Positions 1 through 9,679 of a stretch of 64,000 nt of DNA are shown piece by piece. The DNA is from Cerina sp048266425 (GTDB lineage: Bacteria > Bacteroidota > Bacteroidia > Flavobacteriales > Flavobacteriaceae): positions 16,936 to 80,935 of the forward strand of contig JBLWZN010000017.1 of the NCBI GenBank assembly GCA_048266425.1, read 5' to 3'. Below the pieces are notes generated by a model. That model had not been told where the DNA came from. It was given only the letters and a program-made list of their open reading frames with translations, and did not search any database. Numbering within the stretch: position 1 is the first letter of the stretch; the number at the start of each line of letters is the position of its first letter. The position numbers and the translations under genes are program-made.

Positions 1-199
1 TGGTTGATTACACCTACACTAAAGTTTCGGCGGACATGTGTTGACGGGAAGGGGTCAAGGGTTAAGGTTCAAAGATGAAAGTTCAAGGTTGATGGAAAAT
101 AAATAAAAGTCAACCCATAAACTTATAAACTTTTTTCGTCTATTCTCTATGGTCTTGTGTATTTCCCCGACTATTGGTTACTGAATACTTTTTCTGTTC

Positions 200-1612
200 C
201 TACAATCCGTTAATGGCCCCGTCCATCCAAGTTAGGCGTGCCTCGATCCAATTCTTTAAATATCCAACCTCATCGTTATATGTATTTCCAACAAATTCGT
301 TGGGCCATATATAAGTTCCCAAAACTGGCCAGGTCTTAAAGTTTTCATCAATTGATCCAGACTTTTCCAAGGTCTGGGTATAAGTGTCTATCTTCGCCAT
401 AATGGAGGCTTCTGACAAAACTCCTCCTCTAAGAACTTCCCATCTCGATTTTAATTGGGCCACATACGCTGGATCCTCCAATAACCTCCCCCACCAAAAA
501 GGGACTTGCCAAAAATCTTCCGAACAGGTGGAATTAAATTGATATGCCCAGGAACTGGTACTGGAACCAGCGCAATAGTCCGCGTTCCCAAATGCCAAAT
601 TAAAGTCCCAAATTGGGCCCATTTCCAGCTTTCCATTTTTATCCTTTTGTAGATACGTACTAAGTCGGTAGCCATCCACATTATGGGAAATCTCGTTCAG
701 CAAGAAGAAATCCAAAAAACTAGGGACATCTATTTTCGATGCATATCCCAACACAGGGTCTTTAAAATCGTCCGAGGCCAGGGCAGTTTCAAACTGGTCT
801 ACATAATCCGATATATAGTCTTTTTGTTCCAAGGTAATGTCCTCGGCCTTCGGATATTCATATAAAAACCTAATCTCTTGCCCAATTGTAGCGTTGGGTG
901 GCGCATAGTTGGAAGTAAATGAGTTTAATTCGTTATAACCATCCCCCAGGTTAGTTCCTGCGATCTTATCGATTTTTAAGATATATCCTCCGGTAAGGTC
1001 TTCCCCGGAATTTTCATCCTCTTTAAGTTTGTCAATATCTATCCGCCCGCTATCCCGCTTTAGTTTTTCCATAAAAACGTAAACGCCCACATAGTTCCCG
1101 TTTATTGACAGGTCTACAAAAACAGTCCTACTGGCGTAATCTTCCATAGCTCGTGCCAGGTCGTAAATCAGTACATTCCGCAAGAGCGATTTGTCGCTAT
1201 AGGGTGCATAAAGAACCCAATCGGATTCTTCGGGCATATCGAAAAGGGAGACATCCAAATCTTCATTATCGGCATCCCTAGTCTCCAAACCATAGGCCTT
1301 TTTAGGGAACATTTGAGAGGAGGCACCCCTGATTTCTATCCCGATCTTACCTTCAAATGTAACCTTATCGACCTGTTTAATGGTCATTTGTGCATTTATT
1401 TTAGGCTCGTCCACTATGGTTCCCCCATTGGTGTTTATGGATATCTGTGGCAAACGGTCCTCAAGCTTTATTGCCGGCACCTCGGGAGCCGGTGGTTGGG
1501 GATTTATTGCGGGGCCTGGCTTGTCGTTGCTGCAGCCAATGCTGGCGAGCGACATAGAGAGGACAACAAAAAGACCTAGGATATAGGCGTAACGGGAGGG
1601 AGAATTCTTCAT
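200..1612 (-). CDS. CotH-family lipoprotein
   Basis: Exported protein of the CotH family, whose members have an atypical protein-kinase fold; the substrate in Bacteroidota is unknown. Seen: a basic n-region, a hydrophobic stretch and a lipobox-like SIGC ending at Cys27, then a Pro-rich linker. The CotH core follows, with PKKAYGLETRD, SLLRN and the conserved GPIWDFNLAFGN near the C-terminal third. About 470 residues, usual for the family. The reading frame is open 15 codons further upstream, but ATG at 1612 places the signal sequence correctly. It stands alone on the minus strand with no clear operon partner. Family assignment is firm; the biochemical role is not. Confidence 0.85.
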   Translation of the reverse strand: MKNSPSRYAYILGLFVVLSMSLASIGCSNDKPGPAINPQPPAPEVPAIKLEDRLPQISINTNGGTIVDEPKINAQMTIKQVDKVTFEGKIGIEIRGASSQMFPKKAYGLETRDADNEDLDVSLFDMPEESDWVLYAPYSDKSLLRNVLIYDLARAMEDYASRTVFVDLSINGNYVGVYVFMEKLKRDSGRIDIDKLKEDENSGEDLTGGYILKIDKIAGTNLGDGYNELNSFTSNYAPPNATIGQEIRFLYEYPKAEDITLEQKDYISDYVDQFETALASDDFKDPVLGYASKIDVPSFLDFFLLNEISHNVDGYRLSTYLQKDKNGKLEMGPIWDFNLAFGNADYCAGSSTSSWAYQFNSTCSEDFWQVPFWWGRLLEDPAYVAQLKSRWEVLRGGVLSEASIMAKIDTYTQTLEKSGSIDENFKTWPVLGTYIWPNEFVGNTYNDEVGYLKNWIEARLTWMDGAINGL

Positions 1613-1841
1613 ATTTACAATTTGTGGTTTTCGAAGATACGGAATCCTTATTCGCAAATAGTCATTGGTTGATCGTTAAAAATTAATCGTCAATTTTCAC
1701 CATACAGCTTGGTTTTTTTTTGGGGATCAAGCACCAATCGGTTTAGTAGTTTGGTAAATCCGATTGCCGATAACCGAATATTGACCAAAGAGACCGAGAG
1801 ACTAAATACTGATTTATGGAAACTTGCCCCCTTAAAACTTC

Positions 1842-3083
1842 CTACTCAAATTTAATCGCCTTTACCGGGGTTATCTTGGTCACAATATAGGAAGGTAGCA
1901 ACAGCATTAGCAAACAGAGCAAAAGCACTCCGACATTTAGGATCAAAACGGTGGGTAAATCCAAGTGGACGGGTATATAGTCTATATAATATTCCTGGGG
2001 ATTGGGAAACTTGAAGATTCTAAACTTGTACTGTGCCCAAAGAAATCCCAGCCCGATGGCGTTGCCCCAAAAAAGACCAATGGTTATTAGATAAACGGCA
2101 TTGTACAAAAACACTTTTCTGATACTCCAGTTGGCGGCTCCCATGGCTTTTAGCATCCCGATCATTTGGGTTCGCTCCAAAATCAGCACCAAAAGTGCGG
2201 TAATCATGTTGATGCCACCCACAATAATCATTATTCCGATTATCAGGGCAATATTAAAATCGAATAGTCCGATCCATTCAAAAATTTTATAATATTTGTC
2301 CTTTATATTCTGGGTATCAAGGTCGGAAACAATTTTGCCATATATTTCCTTTGTTTTTTGATCAATGTCGTCAAAATTGTCCAAAAAGACCTCAAAATTC
2401 CCTACTTCATCCGGTGTCCATTTATTTATCCTTTGAATATGCCGGATATCCACAAAAATATAGGTGCTATCAAACTCCTCAAAACCACTATCATAGATGC
2501 CAACAATTTTAAACTTGCGCTGGTTGGGAGTTTTGGACGGGTCATCATCCTTGGGGAAAAAAGTTTGAAATGTATCCCCCAGCTTTAATTTAAGGCGGTT
2601 TGCCAAAATACTGGACAGTAAGACCTCGTCGTTGAGTTGCCCTCTAAAATTGGGCAATCGGCCAGCCACCAAATATTCCCGGAAAGTGCCCCAATCGTAA
2701 TCCTTGCCTACACCCTTGGCAATTACACCTTCAAAAGTATCGGGCATACGAATGAGCCCTCCTTTGGTAGCTACCGCTTGAATATGCCGAATACCGCTCA
2801 CAGAAGTGAAATTGGGGTAAAAATCCTGATTCAAGGAAATCGGCATTACGGAGACATCCGATTGGTTGTTGTCGTAATTATAAATTTGGATATGGCCGTT
2901 AAAAGCGGCCACTTTTTCCCTGATTTTATGTTTTAATCCAACACCCGTCGCAATGGCGATCAACATCATTATTATCCCCAAGGCAATTGCTGCTATGGCT
3001 ATTTTAATTATTGGGGCAGAAATACTACTTTTATGGGCGTTACCCTTAATAAGTCGCTTCGCAATAAATAATTCTAAATTCAA
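1842..3083 (-). CDS. LolC/E-like ABC transporter permease
   Basis: Inner-membrane permease of the FtsX/LolC/MacB type (413 aa), expected to work with an ATPase in lipoprotein or substrate extraction. Seen: one N-terminal membrane segment (about residues 25-47), a large periplasmic domain (about 50-270), then three membrane segments in the C-terminal 150 residues, the standard topology. The start is TTG at 3083. An in-frame TAA lies 15 nt upstream, and the TTG gives the N-terminus MNLELFIAKRLIKG that family members share. No ATPase gene is adjacent. The start codon lies 3 nt from the ATG of the divergent neighbour. Confidence 0.85.
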   Translation of the reverse strand: MNLELFIAKRLIKGNAHKSSISAPIIKIAIAAIALGIIMMLIAIATGVGLKHKIREKVAAFNGHIQIYNYDNNQSDVSVMPISLNQDFYPNFTSVSGIRHIQAVATKGGLIRMPDTFEGVIAKGVGKDYDWGTFREYLVAGRLPNFRGQLNDEVLLSSILANRLKLKLGDTFQTFFPKDDDPSKTPNQRKFKIVGIYDSGFEEFDSTYIFVDIRHIQRINKWTPDEVGNFEVFLDNFDDIDQKTKEIYGKIVSDLDTQNIKDKYYKIFEWIGLFDFNIALIIGIMIIVGGINMITALLVLILERTQMIGMLKAMGAANWSIRKVFLYNAVYLITIGLFWGNAIGLGFLWAQYKFRIFKFPNPQEYYIDYIPVHLDLPTVLILNVGVLLLCLLMLLLPSYIVTKITPVKAIKFE

Positions 3084-3086
3084 CTT

Positions 3087-4349
3087 ATGGCATTTTTATC
3101 CTGTTTCAAAAATACTGTTTTATTGTTGGTTTTTACACTTTCCGTTTGCGGAAACCCAAACAGCGGGGACATCCATGAAAATCACATCGCCGCCAAAACA
3201 AACGAAACAGCTCCCGTCCCCCAAATTGTCGTAGGTGCCAACAGGACCGATCATTATCTTCCGTTGTTGAGGGGTAAAAAGGTAGGGGTTGTGGCCAATC
3301 AGACCAGCGTTATCTTTAAAAAGACAAAGGACGAAGTTGCAGAAACCACACCTTATACCCATTTGGTGGATTCATTGTTGTCCCTCCAAATCGATATCAA
3401 GAAAGTATTTGCCCCAGAACATGGATTTCGGGGGGAAGCGGACGCTGGTGAGCATGTAAAGGACGGGAAGGATGCCGAAACGGGATTACCACTGATCTCC
3501 CTCTACGGAAAAAATAGAAAACCCAGTAAGGAACAATTACAGGATCTTGATGTGATAGTTTTCGACATTCAAGATGTGGGCACGCGATTTTACACCTATA
3601 TAGCTACGCTTCAATTGGTTATGGAAGCCTGCGCGGAAAACCATATCCCTATCCTTGTGCTGGATAGGCCAAATCCCAACGGCGGTTATGTGGATGGCCC
3701 CACTATGGAAAAGGAACATACCGGCTTTTTGGGAATGACCACAATTCCGCTTGTATATGGGATGACCATTGGGGAATATGCCCAAATGATCAATGGGGAA
3801 GGATGGTTGGAAAACGGATCCAAAGCAAATTTAAAGGTAATACAAATGACCGATTACACCCATGAATCGTCCATTCACCTGCCTATAAGGCCCTCCCCCA
3901 ACCTGCCCAACGACAAATCCATCAACCTATATCCCAGTTTGGGGCTTTTTGAAGGCACCAATGTCAACGCGGGCCGTGGTACGGAATTCCAGTTTCAACG
4001 CTATGGCGCGTCGTTCTTGGACAGTACAAAATACGATTTTAGTTACGTTCCCGAACCCAATTTTGGTTCCAAAAATCCAAAAGAGGAAGGAAAAAAATGC
4101 TTTGGGGAAGATCTGTCCCAAACCCCAAATCTGAAAAATGTTACCTTAAAATGGCTTATCAACGCCTACAATAACACCGCTGATAAAGGCCTTTTCTTTA
4201 ATACCAGCGGCTTTACAAAGCACGCAGGAACAGCAAAACTGCAGCAGCAGATCGAAGCCGGAATGACCGAGGAAGCCATTAAAATGACCTGGCAGCCCAA
4301 TCTGGAAGATTTTATGAAAATCAGGGCAAAATATTTAATCTACCCATAA
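3087..4349 (+). CDS. DUF1343 protein (NamZ-like exo-beta-N-acetylmuramidase)
   Basis: DUF1343 family. The Bacillus member NamZ removes N-acetylmuramic acid from the non-reducing ends of peptidoglycan fragments, so a role in wall turnover or MurNAc recovery is likely. Seen: a signal sequence with Cys near residue 21 (lipoprotein-like), then the motifs KVGVVANQTSV, FAPEHGFRGEADAGE, VFDIQDVGTRFYTY and LDRPNPNGG, all family hallmarks. The 420-aa length is normal. The ATG at 3087 faces the divergent permease with 3 nt between the start codons. Peptidoglycan-related genes (amidase, 3D protein) also lie near 22 kb. Confidence 0.9.
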   Translation: MAFLSCFKNTVLLLVFTLSVCGNPNSGDIHENHIAAKTNETAPVPQIVVGANRTDHYLPLLRGKKVGVVANQTSVIFKKTKDEVAETTPYTHLVDSLLSLQIDIKKVFAPEHGFRGEADAGEHVKDGKDAETGLPLISLYGKNRKPSKEQLQDLDVIVFDIQDVGTRFYTYIATLQLVMEACAENHIPILVLDRPNPNGGYVDGPTMEKEHTGFLGMTTIPLVYGMTIGEYAQMINGEGWLENGSKANLKVIQMTDYTHESSIHLPIRPSPNLPNDKSINLYPSLGLFEGTNVNAGRGTEFQFQRYGASFLDSTKYDFSYVPEPNFGSKNPKEEGKKCFGEDLSQTPNLKNVTLKWLINAYNNTADKGLFFNTSGFTKHAGTAKLQQQIEAGMTEEAIKMTWQPNLEDFMKIRAKYLIYP

Positions 4350-4536
4350 TTTTACCCTTTGGCCTTTCGCCAAACACTTATCGCTCTGCGCTCCATAGGT
4401 AACGTCTGAAACGATACAGCACAACAGGGCATTCGGGGGTAGGAGCCGTCAAAACAGTGGGTTAGTGGACCATTAGATTAGGGAAACAATAATCAACTCT
4501 TTGGGCAAGGCTGGGATGAGCCCAAGGGATTTGGGA

Positions 4537-5031
4537 TCAAAGGATAATCCTCTTTTTCATTTCCTCCACGATCCTGAAGGCCGCAGGACATATTGCCACA
4601 TTTTTGAGGGTAAGATTGTCGATCTGGTGGAATTTCTTGCGGTCCGTATGTGGAAATTCTTTGCAGGCCTTGGGACGTACATCGTAGATGGAACAATAAT
4701 TATCCGAATCCAAAAAAGTACAAGGAACCTGCTGAAGCACGTGATCATGGTCCTCGTCTACCCGAAGATAAGTCTCTATAAACTTTTGGGGCTTGAGTTT
4801 TAGATGTTTGGAAATTCGCTCTATATCGGCCGCCGTAAAAAGTGGACCGGTGGTTTTACAGCAATTGGCACATTCCAAACAGTCCGTCCGCTTAAATTCG
4901 GCATGGTGCAGGTCCTGCATCTCGTAATCCAAATTCTTGGGCGGTTTCTTCTTCAGTTTGCTGAAATATTTTTTATTCTCGGCATTCTTCTCCCTGGCCA
5001 AACCCGGCAATTGTTTTAAAAAATCCTCCAT
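4537..5031 (-). CDS. YkgJ-type cysteine-cluster protein
   Basis: Small cytosolic protein (164 aa) of the YkgJ/UPF0153 family, thought to bind zinc or an iron-sulfur centre; function unknown. Seen: CLECANCC about residue 50, then single Cys residues in a PCTFLD-YCSIYD-RPKACKEFP arrangement, and a last Cys in AICPAA. ATG at 5031 is preferred over an upstream in-frame codon because it gives the usual MEDFLKQLPG start. It is divergent from the methyltransferase gene with only 58 nt between starts. Confidence 0.85.
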   Translation of the reverse strand: MEDFLKQLPGLAREKNAENKKYFSKLKKKPPKNLDYEMQDLHHAEFKRTDCLECANCCKTTGPLFTAADIERISKHLKLKPQKFIETYLRVDEDHDHVLQQVPCTFLDSDNYCSIYDVRPKACKEFPHTDRKKFHQIDNLTLKNVAICPAAFRIVEEMKKRIIL

Positions 5032-5089
5032 TACAAAGACAAAATTAAATAAAAGCATCAAATTTGCAGGATATTAATATCGCAGAATC

Positions 5090-5797
5090 ATGGCAGATAT
5101 AATAGGGCAGGCCTTGCTCGACTTTTACCAAGGTCGATATACGGAGGATATCCTCACTTATTCCTCCCTGGATGAGGAGGATAGCATTCCCCTACCCTAT
5201 TTTTTTAGAAATTATAAGGATATGCCCCCCTTGGAGCAAAAGGCGCTGCAACTTTGTAAGGGAGATATTTTGGATATCGGTTGCGGAGCGGGCAGCCATA
5301 GTTTACATTTACAAGAAAAGGGATTAAAGGTCACAGCATTGGACAGGTCCCCTGGAGCGGTTGAAACATGTAGTTTGCGCGGACTAAAACATATTGTGCA
5401 AACCGATATCATGGAGTATGGCCAAGGGAATTTCGACACCCTTTTACTACTAATGAACGGAATTGGTTTAGCAGGAAAATTAAAAAATCTGGATGGATTG
5501 TTTACCCATTTAAAAACGCTATTAAATCCCAAAGGGCAAATTTTATTGGACAGCAGCGATATTATCTATATGTTCGACGAGGACGAGGATGGTGGGTACT
5601 GGATTCCCGAACATAAGGAATATTATGGGGAAGTAGATTTCACCATGGAATATAAAGGAGTAAAAGGCGATACATTTCCATGGTTATACTTGGACTATAA
5701 TACCCTACAACGGGCTGCCCATGCCAATGATTTAAATTGCGAATTGGTCATGGAAGGGGAACATTATGACTTTCTGGCGCGACTTACATCCAATTAA
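5090..5797 (+). CDS. Class I SAM-dependent methyltransferase
   Basis: Cytosolic methyltransferase (235 aa) of the Rossmann-fold type. Seen: SAM-binding motif I, ILDIGCGAGSHSLHLQ, at about residues 61-76, then an acidic residue at the end of the next strand (VTALDRSPGA) and a motif-IV-like FDTLLLLMNGIG. The substrate cannot be read from the sequence. The start gives a compact N-terminus. It is monocistronic as far as seen. Confidence 0.82.
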   Translation: MADIIGQALLDFYQGRYTEDILTYSSLDEEDSIPLPYFFRNYKDMPPLEQKALQLCKGDILDIGCGAGSHSLHLQEKGLKVTALDRSPGAVETCSLRGLKHIVQTDIMEYGQGNFDTLLLLMNGIGLAGKLKNLDGLFTHLKTLLNPKGQILLDSSDIIYMFDEDEDGGYWIPEHKEYYGEVDFTMEYKGVKGDTFPWLYLDYNTLQRAAHANDLNCELVMEGEHYDFLARLTSN

Positions 5798-5930
5798 TAC
5801 AAAATATACTGGTTTTTACGTTATCTTGATGGCGTTATAATAAAACCAGAAATTAGATAATTCTCGAAAATTACACCTGCCAGAATAATTTTGACAGGAG
5901 TGACCGTTAAAATACATTTAAAATAAGCCC

Positions 5931-6713
5931 ATGAAAGCGTTTAAGCTCTTAATCCTTTGCATGTTGGCCCTTGCCACTACAAACTGTTCCAAAGATACCC
6001 TTGGTGACAGCAATAAAATTGACAAGTCGGCCAACCTAAAATCCAGTGGGTACTCGGCCAATGACCTGTTGGCCAACAACCTGCACACCAAATTGCTTAT
6101 CCAGATCGCCTATGTACAAGGGTTTCAGCCCGAACAGAAAGCCGTTGATAACTTTGTTCAATTTATAAAAGAAAGAACGTATAAAGAAGAAATTGAAATT
6201 GTCTACAAACAACTGGATTCCCCAGGGGTAGAATCGCTTGATATTAATAAAATAGATGAATTGGAGACGGAGAACCGTACGGTATTCAACGAGGGTAGTA
6301 CTTTGGCACTTTACATCTATTTTGCCGATGCCCCGGCCAAAAAAAAGGAAGACAAGGATGAAGATTTGGTAACCCTGGGAGCGGTTTATAGGAACACATC
6401 CATGGTCATTTATGAATCTTCCATACGGGAGCTAACAAAAAAAAGCATTTTCATTAATAATGCAACCGTAGAAACTGCTACTTTAAACCACGAGTTTTGT
6501 CACTGGCTAGGGCTTGTAGATTTAGGGACCAGTGCTTTAAGCGAACATGAAGATTTAGATCGCACCAACCACTGCAACGTTTCTGGCTGCCTAATGCAAT
6601 CCCAACTTGAATTTGGCCAGGGCATGATGAAAATGCTGGCAGCAAAGAACAACGCTATCCCCGTATTGGACGAAAAATGTCTTGCCGACCTTAAATCTAA
6701 CGGGGGAAGATAG
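5931..6713 (+). CDS. Metzincin-like zinc metalloprotease lipoprotein
   Basis: Exported lipoprotein (260 aa; signal sequence with Cys at TNCSKD, about residue 20). Seen: HEFCHWLGLVD at residues 187-197, an HExxHxxGxxD zinc motif in which Asp replaces the third His, as in snapalysin-type metzincins. A candidate Met-turn residue, Met222, lies in SGCLMQ. A cell-surface or periplasmic protease is inferred; the substrate is unknown. Related flavobacterial genes are often named membrane metalloprotease. The N-terminal 180 residues have no recognised domain. Confidence 0.75.
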   Translation: MKAFKLLILCMLALATTNCSKDTLGDSNKIDKSANLKSSGYSANDLLANNLHTKLLIQIAYVQGFQPEQKAVDNFVQFIKERTYKEEIEIVYKQLDSPGVESLDINKIDELETENRTVFNEGSTLALYIYFADAPAKKKEDKDEDLVTLGAVYRNTSMVIYESSIRELTKKSIFINNATVETATLNHEFCHWLGLVDLGTSALSEHEDLDRTNHCNVSGCLMQSQLEFGQGMMKMLAAKNNAIPVLDEKCLADLKSNGGR

Positions 6714-6747
6714 CCGTTCCCTTTGGCATAATATAAATTTTGGATGT

Positions 6748-6777
6748 AAAAAAAAGACCCTAACGCTTCCGTTAGGG
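6748..6777 (-). terminator. Intrinsic terminator of the DUF4293 gene
   Basis: Perfect 8-bp stem CCCTAACG/CGTTAGGG with a 4-nt loop (6758-6777). On the minus strand it is followed by a U-tract from the A run 6748-6755. It lies just past the stop codon at 6809. Confidence 0.85.
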
Positions 6778-6808
6778 CCTTACGCACACTACTACTAAGA
6801 TGATTGGT

Positions 6809-7219
6809 TCAACGCAGACGATCAACAGATTTTACAAGATCCTCATCCTTCTTTATGGCCCTATTGGCAAGGACCAAAAAAACGATAGAAAATACAGGAA
6901 TCAGCATCCCAATACCCTTCTCCGAAATGTTACTTTCTCCAGATAAATTTAGCGATCGATAAACGAAAAATCCCAGTAAAAAAAGATTCAATATGATGTT
7001 CAATCTGTTTATCACAAATTGATTTTTTCTATGCCTGAACAAACTTATGGCCGCTGCGGCCAAAAAAGCCGAACTAAAAAAAATGGCCGATACCAAAATT
7101 TCCTTTTGGGCGAAAATTGGGTGGCCCCTATCATCGGACCAAAGATTGACCCAAAATGGAAGCACCCCTGAAATTAGGATAACTACAATTAAATATAAGG
7201 TCTGGATCCTTTGAATCAT
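6809..7219 (-). CDS. DUF4293 family membrane protein
   Basis: Small inner-membrane protein (136 aa) with about four hydrophobic segments (residues 5-25, 38-60, 72-90, 102-118) and a short charged tail. It opens with MIQRIQTLYL, typical of DUF4293, a Bacteroidota-specific family with no known function that is commonly found next to rho, as here. A TAnnTTTG-like box lies at 7271-7278 on the minus strand. Confidence 0.82.
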   Translation of the reverse strand: MIQRIQTLYLIVVILISGVLPFWVNLWSDDRGHPIFAQKEILVSAIFFSSAFLAAAAISLFRHRKNQFVINRLNIILNLFLLGFFVYRSLNLSGESNISEKGIGMLIPVFSIVFLVLANRAIKKDEDLVKSVDRLR

Positions 7220-7527
7220 TTCACAAAAGCCTTTCTTCCCGGTTCAAAAAAAGTTCAAATAACTTTAGTGCAAAAATAGAAGTCTTTTTAGGATTTTCCC
7301 ATGAAATAATTAAAAATTATGGGGTTTGCCCAAGTTTTTTCAATCCAATTCCGGTTGGCCAAAATCATATTTTGAAAAAGAATCCATGCATAATTAAAAA
7401 TAAATTTGTAATATTGTGCCGATATTAGCTATATCGCTTACCGATAGGGACTCCATTCCCAAAGCAAATACCCAACAGAAAATACACTTCATAGTACGTT
7501 TACAACTATAACTTATCCATACACTTA
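7220..7527. other. Intergenic region between DUF4293 and rho
   Basis: No gene seen. It holds the divergent promoters: a minus-strand box reading TATTTTTG (7278-7271) for DUF4293 and a plus-strand box TAAATTTG (7401-7408) for rho, the latter implying a 5' UTR of over 100 nt. Neither has a good -33 TTG at 17-23 nt, so both calls are tentative. Confidence 0.4.
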
Positions 7528-9204
7528 ATGTTTGAGATTTCAGATTTAAAATCAAAAAAGCTTCCTGAGCTTCAGGAAATAGCTAAAAACCTAAATGTAT
7601 CCAAATTCAAAACTTTGAAAAAACTGGATTTGGTCTACCAAATTTTGGATGTACAAGCAGCAACGCCTAAGGTCGTAGCGGACATCGCAACGGGCAAACC
7701 CGATAAAAAAGCACTCCCCAAACCTCGGAGAGCAAGGGTAGAAAGAGACAAAAGCAATCCAAAACACAGCAACAATCCCAAAAACGATCAAACGCAAATC
7801 CATCCATCACATAACGTTCAATCACATAGTGATCAACCCCGTGATACGGTAGATTCCAGGAGCGAAGCGAAAGACAAGGAGGTCGCAGCAGTACCAAAGG
7901 AGCATCAACAACCTCAACACAATCCCCAAAACTCCAATAACCCAAAGAAAGACCATTCCAAAAACAACCCACAGCACAAGAGCCAAGGGCAAAAAAAGAA
8001 TTCCCAACATCAAAAAAATGGTCAAGACAAGAACAACAGCAACTTTGATAAAGATTTAAAAAACAGGTACAAGGAACCTGAGTTCGAATTTGACAGCATC
8101 ATTGAAAGCGAAGGGGTGTTGGACATCATGCAGGACGGATATGGTTTCTTGCGCTCTTCCGATTATAACTATTTATCCTCTCCGGACGATATTTATGTTT
8201 CCCAATCCCAAATTCGACTTTTTGGACTTAAGACAGGGGATACGGTTCTTGGTAATGTTCGACCGCCCAAAGAAGGGGAAAAGTATTTTCCTTTGATCAA
8301 AGTAAACAAGATCAATGGTTTGGACCCACAGGTGGTACGGGACCGCGTCTCATTTGAACACTTGACCCCTTTATTTCCAAAAGAAAAATTTAAACTTGCA
8401 GAACGCCAAAGCAATATTTCCACGAGGATAATAGACCTTTTTTCCCCTATTGGAAAAGGACAAAGGGGAATGATCGTAGCCCAACCAAAGACGGGTAAGA
8501 CCATGCTGCTTAAGGATATTGCCAATGGTATTGCCGCCAATCATCCAGAGGTATACCAAATAATCCTGTTGATCGATGAGCGACCAGAGGAAGTAACGGA
8601 TATGCAACGAAACGTTCGCGGTGAGGTTGTGGCCTCAACCTTCGACAAGGAAGCTACAGAACACGTACGCGTGGCCAACATTGTCCTGGAAAAGGCGAAG
8701 CGATTGGTAGAATGTGGGCATGACGTTGTAATACTTTTGGATTCCATTACCCGACTTGCCCGTGCGTACAACACGGTACAACCAGCATCAGGAAAGGTTT
8801 TAAGTGGTGGTGTGGATGCCAATGCACTCCACAAGCCCAAGCGTTTCTTTGGTGCCGCCAGAAATATAGAAGGCGGTGGATCGCTTACCATTATAGCTAC
8901 CGCACTTACCGAAACCGGATCTAAAATGGATGAAGTAATTTTTGAGGAATTTAAAGGAACCGGTAATATGGAACTTCAGTTAGATCGTAAAATATCTAAC
9001 CGAAGAATATTCCCGGCCATTGATCTCACCTCTTCCAGCACCCGTAGGGATGATCTTTTATTGGACGAGAACACCATACAACGGATGTGGATCCTGAGAA
9101 AATACTTGGCAGACATGAATCCTGTGGAAGCTATGGAATTTATAGAGCAACGTATAAAACAGACCAAAAACAACGAGGAATTTCTAATGACGATGAATCA
9201 GTAA
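7528..9204 (+). CDS. rho: Transcription termination factor Rho
   Basis: Hexameric RNA helicase that ends transcription at Rho-dependent sites. Domains in order: Rho N-terminal domain (about 1-43), a long low-complexity stretch rich in Asn, Gln, His, Lys and Ser (about 50-185), the cold-shock-type RNA-binding domain (about 195-265), and the RecA-like ATPase. Walker A is AQPKTGKT near residue 318 and Walker B is VVILLD ending near residue 405. At 558 aa it is longer than E. coli Rho because of the insert, which is common in Bacteroidota Rho proteins. A strong intrinsic terminator follows. Confidence 0.98.
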   Translation: MFEISDLKSKKLPELQEIAKNLNVSKFKTLKKLDLVYQILDVQAATPKVVADIATGKPDKKALPKPRRARVERDKSNPKHSNNPKNDQTQIHPSHNVQSHSDQPRDTVDSRSEAKDKEVAAVPKEHQQPQHNPQNSNNPKKDHSKNNPQHKSQGQKKNSQHQKNGQDKNNSNFDKDLKNRYKEPEFEFDSIIESEGVLDIMQDGYGFLRSSDYNYLSSPDDIYVSQSQIRLFGLKTGDTVLGNVRPPKEGEKYFPLIKVNKINGLDPQVVRDRVSFEHLTPLFPKEKFKLAERQSNISTRIIDLFSPIGKGQRGMIVAQPKTGKTMLLKDIANGIAANHPEVYQIILLIDERPEEVTDMQRNVRGEVVASTFDKEATEHVRVANIVLEKAKRLVECGHDVVILLDSITRLARAYNTVQPASGKVLSGGVDANALHKPKRFFGAARNIEGGGSLTIIATALTETGSKMDEVIFEEFKGTGNMELQLDRKISNRRIFPAIDLTSSSTRRDDLLLDENTIQRMWILRKYLADMNPVEAMEFIEQRIKQTKNNEEFLMTMNQ

Positions 9205-9236
9205 AAATTCCAAATCCATCCCGAAATCTCGGGACC

Positions 9237-9275
9237 AAATCCCAAGGGTGCATAACTCTTGGGATTTTTTGTTTT
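9237..9275 (+). terminator. Intrinsic terminator of rho
   Basis: Perfect 10-bp stem AAATCCCAAG/CTTGGGATTT (9237-9246 with 9258-9267) with an 11-nt loop, running into a T-rich tail. Confidence 0.85.
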
Positions 9276-9673
9276 TATACGACCCATATTCCATTCCAAA
9301 AGTTGATAGATTTTTGAAAGCCTCCCCTTTGTAGGCGGGTTTGGAAGAAGCTTCGAACAATAGATCAAAGACAATACTACATTGAGCCACCGTATACACA
9401 CACCAAACGATAGTTGGGCTTTAAAGCTTATAAAAATTGGTTAGGCACCCATTAATTTCCCGATCAACCCGGCTTTTATAATGTAGTCCAATTTCTTCCA
9501 GGGCCCGGGGTATTTACCCCTTTTTTAAGGGATTTTTCCCCCTTATTTTTAATCCGCTTATATAATTTCATTAATTATCAGTAGCTTACAGAAATTTTAG
9601 TTGCCAGATTATACTTACACTATATGAATTAAATTGGAAAAATCGCTAATTTTATAAAAACCACAAAAAAGCA
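9276..9673. other. Intergenic region after rho
   Basis: No convincing gene. A weak terminator-like GGGGT/ACCCC hairpin followed by six T lies at 9507-9526. A second G/C hairpin (TAAGGG/CCCTTA) follows directly. No promoter with both boxes was seen, so whether a short transcript ends here is open. Confidence 0.35.
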
Positions 9674-9679
9674 ATGACC

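Noticed and set aside
1..199. End of an upstream gene or an RNA at the window edge
   Set aside because: No open frame with recognisable protein sequence and no conserved RNA structure was seen in these 199 bases.
9184..9401. Minus-strand ORFs of 67-71 codons after rho
   Set aside because: They overlap the rho 3' end and its terminator and have no protein-like features.
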